NCBI GenBank assembly: GCA_016700115.1
Contig: CP064999.1
Location: 2,046,001-2,110,000 of the forward strand
Reading direction: 5' to 3'
DNA from: Sphingobacteriales bacterium
Lineage (GTDB): Bacteria > Bacteroidota > Bacteroidia > Chitinophagales > UBA2359
DNA: 64,000 nt
Under the pieces are notes generated by a model. The model was not told where the DNA came from, made no database searches, and was given only the letters and a program-made list of their open reading frames with translations. Positions 42,417 through 50,720 of this stretch are shown one piece after another. Made by a program: the position numbers and the translations under genes. Positions within the stretch are counted from its first letter, which is position 1; every line of letters begins with the position of its first letter.

Positions 42417-44051
42417 CTATTCCTCACTACTCAAAAAAGGATAGCGATAGTCGGATGGCGGGACAAAGTTCTCTTTAATGGTTCGGGCGGATGTCCATCG
42501 AATCAGGTTGAGATAAGATCCGGCTTTGTCGTTGGTTCCGGAGGCTCTGCCGCCACCAAAAGGCTGCTGATTGACAACTGCTCCGGTTGGTTTGTCATTG
42601 ATGTAAAAATTTCCGGCGGCATGTCGCAGTTTGTTTGTAGCATGGGCAATAACCTGACGATCCTGAGCAAAAAAAGCACCGGTAAGGGCATAGGGAGAGG
42701 TTTGGTCTAACAGGGTGAGGGTCTCCTCAAATTCCTGATCTTTATAAACATAAATTGTCAAAACAGGCCCGAATATTTCTTCGCACATGGTGATGTAGTG
42801 CGGGTTTTTCACCAAAATCACGGTTGGCTCAATAAAATACCCCTTGCTTTTATCATATTGGCCTCCGGCAATGATTTCGACATCGGGATGTGATTTGGCA
42901 TCTTCAATATAAGCGGCAATTTTGTCAAAAGATTTTTCATCAATCACGGCGTTGATAAAGTTGCCAAAATCTTCCACCGTTCCCATTTTCATTTCCATCA
43001 GATTTTCAGACATGGTTTCCCTGACTTCCAACCAAAGGCTTTGAGGAATATAGGCCCTTGATGCTGCCGAGCATTTTTGACCCTGATATTCAAAAGCACC
43101 TCGCACCAAAGCCGTTGCCACTTGTTCTGCATTTGCTGAAGGATGCGCCATGACAAAGTCTTTTCCGCCGGTTTCGCCCACTATGCGCGGATAGGTTTTA
43201 TAAGTTGCAATATTTTGTCCTATGGTTTTCCACATAAACTGAAACGTACCGGTGGAACCTGTAAAGTGAATGCCTGTAAAATCGGGATGTGCAAAAACTA
43301 CATTGCCGACTGTCGGGCCATCGGTATATATCAGATTGATGACACCATCGGGTAAACCGGCCATTTTGAAAACTTCCATAATGACCTGAGCGGAAAAAAT
43401 TTGAGTTTCAGCAGGTTTCCAAACTACCGTATTTCCCATCAGGGCAGCAGATGAAGGCAAGTTGCCTGCAATTGCCGTAAAGTTAAAAGGGGTAATTGCC
43501 AACACAAATCCTTCCAAAGCCCGGTATTCCATACGGTTCCAAACTCCGGGCGAGGAGGCCGGTTGATTGGAATAAATCTGCGACATATAATAGACATTAA
43601 AACGAAGGAAGTCTATCAGTTCGCAGGATGAATCAATTTCAGCCTGAAACGCATTTTTCGACTGCCCCAACATGGTGGCTGCATTGATTTTGTAGCGGTA
43701 AGGGCCGGCAAGCAAATCGGCTGCTTTCAGAAAAACAGCGGCACGGTCTTCCCATGGAAGGTTTTCCCACGATTCTTTAGCGTTCAAGGCAGCTTGAATG
43801 GCTTGTCCGACATGATCTGCATTGCCTTTATGATAGAAACCGAGGGTATGTGAAATTTCATGAGGCGGATGGATGGCAATGCGATGACCGGTGCGAACCT
43901 CTTTTCCGTTGATATACATCGGAATATCTGCTTCTTTTGATTTTGCTTCTTTAAGCGCTTTTTTAAGGGCAGCTCTGTGAGGGGTTCCGGGGGCATACGA
44001 TAAAACAGGTTCGTTTTGAGGAACAGGAACAGAGAAAAAACCTTTGAGCAT
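42417..44051 (-). CDS. pruA: 1-pyrroline-5-carboxylate (L-glutamate gamma-semialdehyde) dehydrogenase
   Basis: 544 residues, the size of stand-alone P5C dehydrogenases. Aldehyde dehydrogenase catalytic residues are E293 (VGETGGKD) and C327 (YQGQKCSAASR), with the family blocks ITPFNFTAIAGNLPS and HFTGSTGTF, and the end block PFGGGRASGTNDKAG. It oxidises glutamate-5-semialdehyde to glutamate with NAD, completing proline breakdown. No proline dehydrogenase is adjacent. Confidence 0.94.
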   Translation of the reverse strand: MLKGFFSVPVPQNEPVLSYAPGTPHRAALKKALKEAKSKEADIPMYINGKEVRTGHRIAIHPPHEISHTLGFYHKGNADHVGQAIQAALNAKESWENLPWEDRAAVFLKAADLLAGPYRYKINAATMLGQSKNAFQAEIDSSCELIDFLRFNVYYMSQIYSNQPASSPGVWNRMEYRALEGFVLAITPFNFTAIAGNLPSSAALMGNTVVWKPAETQIFSAQVIMEVFKMAGLPDGVINLIYTDGPTVGNVVFAHPDFTGIHFTGSTGTFQFMWKTIGQNIATYKTYPRIVGETGGKDFVMAHPSANAEQVATALVRGAFEYQGQKCSAASRAYIPQSLWLEVRETMSENLMEMKMGTVEDFGNFINAVIDEKSFDKIAAYIEDAKSHPDVEIIAGGQYDKSKGYFIEPTVILVKNPHYITMCEEIFGPVLTIYVYKDQEFEETLTLLDQTSPYALTGAFFAQDRQVIAHATNKLRHAAGNFYINDKPTGAVVNQQPFGGGRASGTNDKAGSYLNLIRWTSARTIKENFVPPSDYRYPFLSSEE

Positions 44052-44188
44052 ACAGGAGATATATTATTGGTTGAAAATAAAAAAAATGAAGCGCAAAAAT
44101 ACGGATTTTAACCCGATTTTTGTTAAAAAACCCCTTCGGAAATACTTGTCATCAGCCGGATTGGTGTCGGTTTTTGAAATCCGGCAGC

Positions 44189-44770
44189 TTATTTTGGATC
44201 CAAAAGGGGGCTGATATTTGAGCAGTTTTTTTGTAGAAAATGAAACAACAACTGGGTTGGAGTATCCGAAAAAACAGCAATAATTTTTGCCTGATAAATA
44301 GTCGAACCGGTAAAATCACCTTGAACCAAGGCTAGTCTGCCGGTCTGTTCCGGTAAAATGACAATGGGTGAAGGGCTGCGTGCGGTGATTTGCTGAATAT
44401 CGGTCAACGGTATTTCGATGCCATTCATCTCCAGAACACTTGAGGTAGGACGCAAATTAAAATTGATGCCCAAAACCCCGATACAGATAGGCAACCAATC
44501 CGATTTATTTACCGCCAAATTCAATAAACTATCGGCAGGATCGTAGAGCAATTCCATCGTGTTTCTGTCAATATCTGTGAGCACCTTCATTTTTCCGGTA
44601 GCTGATTGGTTGTTTTCGGGCAGGGCAGTTTGGTTTTTATTGCTGACGGATTTTGTGGCCAAACATGAAGTCATCAACATTCCTGTAAGCATGAAAAGGC
44701 ATAGTCCTTTTGAATTAAGGAAGGAAATCCGGCTGAATAGCCATTTGATTCTGTAAAATGAACTTTTCAT
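44189..44770 (-). CDS. Lipoprotein of unknown function
   Basis: 193 residues. A hydrophobic leader ends with the lipobox-like LMTSC (Cys of about residue 36), preceded by an unusually long basic n-region; the true start may be an internal Met. The mature part has beta-rich segments (DIDRNTMELLYDPADSLLNL, MNGIEIPLTDIQQITARSP). No family recognised. It lies 137 bp upstream of pruA on the same strand, without evidence of shared function. Confidence 0.6.
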   Translation of the reverse strand: MKSSFYRIKWLFSRISFLNSKGLCLFMLTGMLMTSCLATKSVSNKNQTALPENNQSATGKMKVLTDIDRNTMELLYDPADSLLNLAVNKSDWLPICIGVLGINFNLRPTSSVLEMNGIEIPLTDIQQITARSPSPIVILPEQTGRLALVQGDFTGSTIYQAKIIAVFSDTPTQLLFHFLQKNCSNISPLLDPK

Positions 44771-44862
44771 AGCTGAACTTTTTTATGTATCTTTGAAAGA
44801 AATAAAAAACCATAGCCCCTGATTGCAAATCTACCCAACTTTTTCAAAACATTTTTACAGGC

Positions 44863-45432
44863 ATGAATCAATATTTTACCATTACAGTAAATCCGGAAAT
44901 CAAACTGCGCCCGGTTGAATTAGTTTATGCCAAATCAATTTTTGAATTAGTGGATAAAAACAGAGCATTTTTAGGTAATTGGTTGCCCTGGATTCAATAC
45001 AACACTTCACAATCGCATACTGAAAAGTTTATCAAAAACGCTTTGAGCAAGCGAAATAAATTAGAAATGGCGGTTTATACCATTTGGTACAATAACCGTT
45101 TAGCCGGAATGATTGACCTGCAAAGCATTGACACCATCAACAGCAAGTCTTATATAGGTTATTGGCTTGGCAAGGAATTTACGCGTCAGGGCATCATGAC
45201 CCTCGCCTGTTCCGGTTTAATCAATATTGCTTTTGATTTTTACAACCTAAACCGGATAACCATCCGTTGTGCTACCGGAAACACCAAGAGTTGTGCAATT
45301 CCCGAAAGATTGGGTTTTACCTTAGAAGGCATAGAACGGCAAAGTGAATGGCTGAACGGGAGGTTTGTAGATTTAAAAGTATTTAGCATGTTGAAAACAG
45401 AGTGGGTGAACAGGATAAATCAACCGGTTTAA
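44863..45432 (+). CDS. GNAT family N-acetyltransferase (RimJ/RimL type)
   Basis: 189 residues. The GNAT fold is visible as the N-terminal strand (KLRPVELVYAKSIFELVDKN), FLGNWLPWI, the acetyl-CoA-binding region (IGYWLGKEFTRQGIMTLAC), and the C-terminal RITIRCATGNTKSCAIPERLGFTLEG that marks the RimJ/RimL ribosomal-protein or peptide acetyltransferase group. The substrate is not deducible. TATCTTTG at about 44787 may be its -7 element. Confidence 0.88.
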   Translation: MNQYFTITVNPEIKLRPVELVYAKSIFELVDKNRAFLGNWLPWIQYNTSQSHTEKFIKNALSKRNKLEMAVYTIWYNNRLAGMIDLQSIDTINSKSYIGYWLGKEFTRQGIMTLACSGLINIAFDFYNLNRITIRCATGNTKSCAIPERLGFTLEGIERQSEWLNGRFVDLKVFSMLKTEWVNRINQPV

Positions 45433-45728
45433 TGGTCAGTGAATGTTGCAAACTGAATTTTCTCGAAGAAGTGCAATGATTGCAGCAGACATCCGCAAAG
45501 TCAGACAGGACTATGAAAGGGTGATATTAAAACCGGAATAAAAAACAAGGAAATAAGGTTTTACCAACTACCTGCCGCAGTATTGTTACTATGGTTGCAA
45601 ACTCTTACGCCTTCCGGTTAGCCGCTAAACAACACGAATAACTCCCATAAAATAAGGATTTTATAAGGATTGCAGGTTCATTTTACCCCAATCTAAATGC
45701 ACGGCTCAACCTAAATATCATGGGTACT

Positions 45729-45832
45729 TTACCACTTCATATCTAAAAGAACCCACCCCTAACCCTCCGAGGAGGGGAATTTAAAGACGTTTTTCAGTAT
45801 TTGATGGTTCAAAATTAAATCATAGTTGGTAT
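45729..45832 (-). repeat. MITE-like element, long form (second copy)
   Basis: About 104 bp, aligning over its whole length with 31378-31482, including the CCTCCGAGGAGG palindrome and the terminal TGGTAT, with several substitutions. The left terminus is degraded (TTACCA). It lies in the gene-free 45433-46765 region, whose first 300 bp hold no other feature I can support. Confidence 0.75.
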
Positions 45833-46107
45833 TACAAAATGCGCAATGCCTTTGTATGAAATATAGACAGAACTACTCATGCTACATGTTTACGGAATGA
45901 TGCAGTCGGGTTCCGTCTTGCAGCTACCTCGATACAGATAACTAAGCTGATACCGTAATAAAAAAAATGCCACTAACCTTTATGTACAACGGACGATTTT
46001 TATGATATATTTCGCAGAACCTTTGTCCAATTAATCAACCCATTTTGTTTGGACTAATATAAACAGGCAAACTGCTTTAGAAAATAGCCGGCTTCCTCAG
46101 TAAAAAA

Positions 46108-46422
46108 GTTTTCCTCCTTAGGGTTGGGCTTTCCCTCCTTAAGATTGAGGTTTCCCTCCTTAGGTTTATGTCTTTCCTCATTAGGGTTAGACTTTCTCTC
46201 CTTAGGGATGGGCTTTCCCTTCTTAGGTTAGAGCTTTCCCTTTTTAGGGTTAAGCTTTCGCTCCTTAGGGATAAGCCTTCCCTCCTTAGGTTAGAGCTTT
46301 CCCTCTTTAGGGTTGAGCTATTCCTCCTTAGGTTAGAGCTTTCTCTCCTTAGGGTTGAGCCTTTCCTCCTTAGGTTTGATCTTTCCCTTCTTAGGGTTGA
46401 GCTTTTCCACCTTATTTTACTT
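46108..46422. repeat. 21-bp-period repeat array (14 full units)
   Basis: Units of exactly 21 bp, such as CTTTCCCTCCTTAGGGTTGAG, run from 46108 to 46401 with no indel, then a partial unit. Each has a mini inverted repeat CCCT-N4-AGGG. The array is open in one frame (L-S-L-L-R-V-E repeated, 46168-46434), but since the similar array at 14263 carries stops I do not call a protein. From 46423 to 46765 the sequence is AT-rich with no clear feature. Confidence 0.85.
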
Positions 46423-46765
46423 TTTTTCAGCTAAAAAACTAATTATTTTATCAAATATTTTTAAACATCCACACATAATTTAATGGGTTATCCCTTTAAA
46501 AATAAGGAATAGTTAAGCATAGTGTTAAAATTTGTTAATTTTTTCAAAAAAATTGCTAAATTATTTGGCTTTTTGAAAACCTTGTATTAACTTTACATTC
46601 AGATATAGGAGGATGAACCGCTACTCAAATGAAACGTATTTCAAAAGGCACATTCAAACGGAATGGAACGCACAGTAAGCATGAGTTTTCGGCAACAAAA
46701 TTTTATATCTGACAAAAAAAGTTCTTTAAATCTTATTTATTAACCCCCCTAAATTTTTATTTAAC

Positions 46766-47392
46766 GTGATTAAATTTAAAGTAAAGAAAGATTTCAGTGA
46801 TAAAACAGACCTGGAATTAATTTTCCGAACAGATGAGGTAATTTCCGGTTTGACCGGCAACCCCGATTACCCGACACCCGACCCCACAGTTGCAGCACTT
46901 ACCGGATTTCGCAATGACTTTAACAACGCAATGGTAGCCGCTGCTAACGGAGGGACTACCCTGACTACTGTTAAATACCAAAAAAGAACAGTATTAATTA
47001 CCGCTTTGCAAAGAGAAGCAAACTATGTTGAATTTAACGGATTAAATTCTGATTTAATCATGTTAAGTTCCGGTTTTGAAGTTTACAGCAGCGTTAAATC
47101 GCCTGCTCCTGCATCGGTTTCGCCGTTTATTGAAAAAGTAACTGACGCTGCCCTCAGCGGAAGTTTGATTTTGCAAACCAATTCGGTTAAATATGCTGTT
47201 GTTTACGAATTGAGATACACCGAAGATGAATACGGACCAACTGCCCGTTGGAACTATTTAGTCGTTCAAACCAAAACCAAGTTTGTAGTATCCGGTCTTA
47301 CCCCCGGTAAAAACTACTGGTTTCAGGCGCGAACCATCAGCACCAAAGGCCCCAGTGAATGGTCTGACCCATTTATCTTCATGCCCCGATAA
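46766..47392 (+). CDS. Fibronectin type III domain protein
   Basis: 208 residues, starting at GTG 46766; no in-frame ATG lies before the conserved start (IKFKVKKDFSDKTDLELIF). The N-terminal half is helical (TGFRNDFNNAMVAAANGG, ALQREANYVEFNG). The C-terminal half is a fibronectin-III domain (YAVVYELRYTEDEYGPTARW...VSGLTPGKNYWFQARTISTKG). There is no signal peptide. I recall similar proteins in Bacteroidota, often next to repeats, with no known function. A strong terminator follows. Confidence 0.75.
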   Translation: MIKFKVKKDFSDKTDLELIFRTDEVISGLTGNPDYPTPDPTVAALTGFRNDFNNAMVAAANGGTTLTTVKYQKRTVLITALQREANYVEFNGLNSDLIMLSSGFEVYSSVKSPAPASVSPFIEKVTDAALSGSLILQTNSVKYAVVYELRYTEDEYGPTARWNYLVVQTKTKFVVSGLTPGKNYWFQARTISTKGPSEWSDPFIFMPR

Positions 47393-47420
47393 CTGACCAC
47401 AAGGTTAACAGAACTTTTTT

Positions 47421-47453
47421 ATCCCTTGCCCCTTAACGGCAAGGGATTTTTTT
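47421..47453 (+). terminator. Rho-independent terminator
   Basis: ATCCCTTGCC pairs exactly with GGCAAGGGAT around a 7-nt loop and is followed by T7, 29 bp after the fibronectin-III gene. Confidence 0.88.
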
Positions 47454-47657
47454 ATTGTATGTTTTTGTATATTTGCCTATATTTTACGATATACCCATGA
47501 AAGCAATAGAACTAACCAAAGGATGCTAAGCTCCTTGGATATTTTGTTAAAATAAAAACTTAATAATGCGTAGGCTTTTGCGTATAATTAATCATATTAG
47601 TAATTATAACAGGAAAAATAAGAGTGTATCCATAATAAATACAAAATTTAAAAAATA

Positions 47658-47923
47658 ATGAAGCCTACAAGAAACAGAGTGTTTTGCAGAGATTGTGGAA
47701 GAGCAAAAATGCTTTTTGAGACAGAAAAAAAAGCTGACAATTTCATTGCATTCAATCAAGAGGATATAGAAATAGAAACAGGTAAAGCCCCAAAACGAAG
47801 CTATTTTTTCAATTTTGTGGGGGTTGGCATATAACCAGTATAAAAGAAAAAATTGGTATGTCAAAAAACGAGAAATTGCTTGATGATTACTTGAAAGAAA
47901 AAAAAAGAAACCACAAAGATTGA
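47658..47923 (+). pseudogene. Zinc-ribbon protein broken by one frameshift
   Basis: Starting at ATG 47658 the frame reads MKPTRNRVFCRDCGRAKMLF...GKAPKRSYFF and then stops at ATA TAA. Inserting one T in the T6 run near 47803 restores FCGGWHITSIKEKIGMSKNE and ends at 47923. The restored protein, about 88 residues, pairs CxxC (FCRDCG) with CxxWH, a zinc-ribbon layout known from small Bacteroidota accessory proteins. It may be a real pseudogene or a base-calling error. Confidence 0.65.
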
Positions 47924-47936
47924 AATAAATTATAAA

Positions 47937-48263
47937 TTGAAGCGAAGTCAAATGATAACGGAATTGGAAAATCAAATCAAAGAAATGGATGCTGACCAAA
48001 TGAAGACGTTTTTTTCTGAAAAAATTAACTCGATAAAAGAAGAAATAAAATGCTTAGGTAATCCAGTTAAAGGTGTTGAAAAAGAAAAACTTAATGAACT
48101 TCGCCAATATATTGAAATCGTGTATATAGTCAAAAAACAAAATAGAATTGTCACCTCAACAAAGTCAAACAAAATTCACAATAATCAGAATGAAATAATA
48201 TCAGAACAAAAAAATCAAAAACTAAATAAACATTATGAAAAACTAAGAAAAAAAGAAAGTTAA
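47937..48263 (+). CDS. Small charged coiled-coil protein
   Basis: 108 residues, starting 13 bp after the restored end of the zinc-ribbon gene. Almost entirely helical and rich in Lys/Glu (ITELENQIKEMDADQMKTFF, VEKEKLNELRQYIEIVYIVK). No family recognised. The very AT-rich composition matches the neighbouring island genes and not the chromosomal backbone. It may form a pair with the zinc-ribbon gene. Confidence 0.5.
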   Translation: MKRSQMITELENQIKEMDADQMKTFFSEKINSIKEEIKCLGNPVKGVEKEKLNELRQYIEIVYIVKKQNRIVTSTKSNKIHNNQNEIISEQKNQKLNKHYEKLRKKES

Positions 48264-48321
48264 GAATGGAAATTATGGCTTGAAAAAAATGGTTATGGTG
48301 AAAAATAACTACCCCCAATAT

Positions 48322-48430
48322 TGCATTTGTGGCATGGCGGCAGACTTGATAAAATGAAGCTTTTTGCTTTCTATATGTTTTTATTCGCGTGAGAAATATT
48401 GTACTATTCAACCCGCCTTGCACTAAGGCT
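48322..48430. repeat. Inverted-repeat boundary element, left
   Basis: Imperfect hairpin with outer arms around GGCATGGCGG and CCCGCCTTGC. It is related to the element at 52954-53059: both share GGCGG, then GCTTTT(T/G)...GCTTTCTA, then GT(A/G)CTATT and AACCCGCC. It lies about 100 bp before the first gene of the DarT/Zor operon. Confidence 0.55.
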
Positions 48431-48529
48431 TTTCTGTTTTCGCCAACAAAAAAGACAATTAACAAACTGAACGAACAAAAAAAGTAAAATGAAGTATAAA
48501 TTTATAAATGGCAAAACCGTAATACCGAA

Positions 48530-50011
48530 ATGAAGATATTTGATTGGATTATAGGATATTTCAATAAAGTTCGTTCCTATTTTCGTAAGAATAAACAGGA
48601 ACAGGCTGTTCGTGACCCAATAATAGAAACGGGAAGAACAAGCCAAGAAGAAATCCCATCTATTAACGAAGAAATAGTAAAGCAAGAAGAACCACTTACC
48701 GAAGTCGAAATTTCAAAACTTGCCGAAATCCAAACAGCAACAGAGTTGCAAAGGCTGATTGCGCCACCAATAAAAATTCGCAAAAGGATTTTTGACCTCG
48801 TTGAAATTGAGCAAGAGGTTACAGCCTTGAATAAAAAATTGATTAAAGTTCAAATAAAACAAAATCAGATTGAGCCTGTCCGTTTTCCACAAACCTACAA
48901 GACTGAAAAAGATATTGAGGAGTTAGAGCGTATTTTGCAGAAGTATGACAACAAGCAAAATCTTACGCTTTCAATTTCGGCGATTGACAAACTCAAAAGC
49001 AGGTTTGGGCAGTTTGATAAATTTTTACAGGATAGAATACTCACTAAAATATATCGAATAAGAGAAGAAAAGAGGAGGAAGGAAGAAGAAACTAAAAAAC
49101 AGCAGGTTAAAGAATTGATTGGGCGTATTGAAAACCTAATCAATCATGGCAATTTACAGGAAGCGCAAGACCAAATTTCAAAAGCAGCGATAAGCATAAC
49201 AGGTTTACGAAACCCCGACCAAAAAAAGAGTTTTCGAGAAAAGTTAGAAGTACTAAAAGCAGAGTTCAGAGATAGGCAAATTCGGGAAGAGGCGAAACGC
49301 CAAGCGAAAGAACTTAAAAAGCAACAGAAGGAAGCCGAGCGTAAGAGGTCGGCAGAAGAAGACAAACGTGAAGAAGAAAGGAAACGGAGGGAGCAAGTGG
49401 ATATTACACGTAAACAACAAGAAGGAGACAAAAAGAAAAAAGAAGAAGATAAAAAACAAGCATTACAAAGACTTCTTGACAAAAAATCTGATTGGCAAGA
49501 CTTCGCTAAAGTTTTGAAAAATAATGGAATAACTACATTGTATCATTTTACTGATAGGGTGAATATTAGCTCGATTAAAGAAACAGGCGGACTTTATTCA
49601 TGGAATTATTTAGACAGAGAAAATATCGATGTTGCTCGCCCCGGAAGCGGTGCAGAAGCAAGGTGGGCGGCAAGGCAATTTGGGTTATCTGATTTTATCA
49701 GTTTAAGTTTTGTTTCAGACCCCCCCATGAAGCATGTAGCCTTAAAGGAAGGCAGGATTTCAAATCCTGTAACGCTGAAAATTTCAACAGAAGTTTGTTA
49801 TTTTATTCATACCAATTTTTCAACAATGAACGCAGCTGATAACAGGAGCAGAAAAGGAAGTACAATTGCAGATTTGCGACAGTGCAGGTTTGATTTGTTT
49901 AATAGGCATTATTCTGCTTTACAAGGAGATGAAAAAAAATATTATCAAGCCGAAGTTTTAGTAAAAACTTGGATACCAATTCAGTTCATCACTAACATCA
50001 ATCAATTTTGA
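48530..50011 (+). CDS. Coiled-coil protein with C-terminal DarT-like (DUF4433) ADP-ribosyltransferase domain
   Basis: 493 residues. Residues 1-320 are highly charged and helical, with long coiled coils (about 70-320, ending in a KKQQKEAERKRSAEEDKREE stretch). From about 325 the DUF4433/DarT fold appears: TTLYHFTDRVNISSIKETGG (H339), SWNYLDRENI, FGLSDFISLSFVSDPPM, and the C-terminal Glu motif YYQAEVLVKTWIPIQFI (E475), equivalent to the catalytic Glu of DarT. DarT enzymes transfer ADP-ribose from NAD to single-stranded DNA bases. First gene of a four-gene operon: the next starts 1 bp after its stop. No DarG macrodomain gene is present. The coiled-coil fusion is unusual for DarT and may couple it to ZorA. 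Confidence 0.78.
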   Translation: MKIFDWIIGYFNKVRSYFRKNKQEQAVRDPIIETGRTSQEEIPSINEEIVKQEEPLTEVEISKLAEIQTATELQRLIAPPIKIRKRIFDLVEIEQEVTALNKKLIKVQIKQNQIEPVRFPQTYKTEKDIEELERILQKYDNKQNLTLSISAIDKLKSRFGQFDKFLQDRILTKIYRIREEKRRKEEETKKQQVKELIGRIENLINHGNLQEAQDQISKAAISITGLRNPDQKKSFREKLEVLKAEFRDRQIREEAKRQAKELKKQQKEAERKRSAEEDKREEERKRREQVDITRKQQEGDKKKKEEDKKQALQRLLDKKSDWQDFAKVLKNNGITTLYHFTDRVNISSIKETGGLYSWNYLDRENIDVARPGSGAEARWAARQFGLSDFISLSFVSDPPMKHVALKEGRISNPVTLKISTEVCYFIHTNFSTMNAADNRSRKGSTIADLRQCRFDLFNRHYSALQGDEKKYYQAEVLVKTWIPIQFITNINQF

Positions 50012-50012
50012 A

Positions 50013-50693
50013 ATGATATACATAGAGAATAAGAAAAAATCAGAAACAAAGTTGAAAGAGAAGTACCCCAACGCAAAAATTGTTGATGTGACTTCAAAAG
50101 CAACGACAGGGTTAGTAAAATTAAGCCCTTTTTACCCGCATGGTGAAATCCCTATTCCATTTTCGGAAGGGCAAACAGCCATGAGCGTTGAAGGAATTTG
50201 GCAAGGATTGAAAGTTTTTGAAAGAGAGGATGTTGACCCTAAAATGTTCAAGAATGATACTATGAAAAATATAAAAAGGACTGTTCGGAAATTCGGGAAG
50301 CCATTAGGACATCGAAAAGGCACAAAAGGAACGGAACTGTTAGACTATATTCAAGCAAGAATACTGATTTATCTGCCAGCGTATTTATGGGTTTTAGAAA
50401 ATAAAGTCCAATATATTATTGAACGGTTGAGGAAGGCAAGTAAAGAACAAGACATTGTTTTGCTTGATTACGAAACTAATGGCGACGTATTAAATGCAAA
50501 AAAACCTCTTTCTCATGCTTTTTTAGTAAAAGCCTATATTGAAGGCGATTACCCGACGGCAGAGACCTTGGCAAATCAAAAGCCACGAGCAGAACAGCCC
50601 AAAAAAGAGAGAGTTGCCACCAAACCCAAGCAGCCAAAAGAAAGAATGCCAAAGCATAAAAAAACAACAGATAATCAATCCAAACTATTTTAA
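50013..50693 (+). CDS. DUF6939 protein, probably NADAR-like
   Basis: 226 residues. The core (LSPFYPHGEIPIPFSEGQTA, SVEGIWQGLKVFE, RTVRKFGKPLGHRKG, ELLDYIQARILIYLPAYLWVL) belongs to the family I know as DUF6939. Its pattern SPFYP...SVEGIWQGLKVF follows the NADAR/YbiA pattern (SNFYP...TxEHxxQAxKF), so I infer a NADAR-type fold. NADAR proteins remove ADP-ribose from guanine and act as antitoxins to some DarT enzymes. The last 40 residues are a basic tail (KKERVATKPKQPKERMPKHK) that could bind nucleic acid. Its position right after the DarT-like gene supports an antitoxin role. Confidence 0.6.
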   Translation: MIYIENKKKSETKLKEKYPNAKIVDVTSKATTGLVKLSPFYPHGEIPIPFSEGQTAMSVEGIWQGLKVFEREDVDPKMFKNDTMKNIKRTVRKFGKPLGHRKGTKGTELLDYIQARILIYLPAYLWVLENKVQYIIERLRKASKEQDIVLLDYETNGDVLNAKKPLSHAFLVKAYIEGDYPTAETLANQKPRAEQPKKERVATKPKQPKERMPKHKKTTDNQSKLF

Positions 50694-50720
50694 ACCACCA
50701 TTCAAAAAACCATAACGGAT

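Noticed and set aside
46168..46434. Open frame encoding a repeated L-S-L-L-R-V-E heptapeptide
   Set aside because: It is a by-product of the 21-bp period in a repeat array; the sister array with the same skeleton has stops, and there is no start context or family.
47497..47529. Ten-codon frame MKAIELTKGC, like the start of HNH/AP2 endonucleases, after TATATTTG at 47468
   Set aside because: Too short to support; could be the stump of an HNH gene at the island edge, but the match rests on nine residues.
47604..48685. Phe-rich minus-strand open frames
   Set aside because: Low-complexity shadows of A-rich plus-strand genes.
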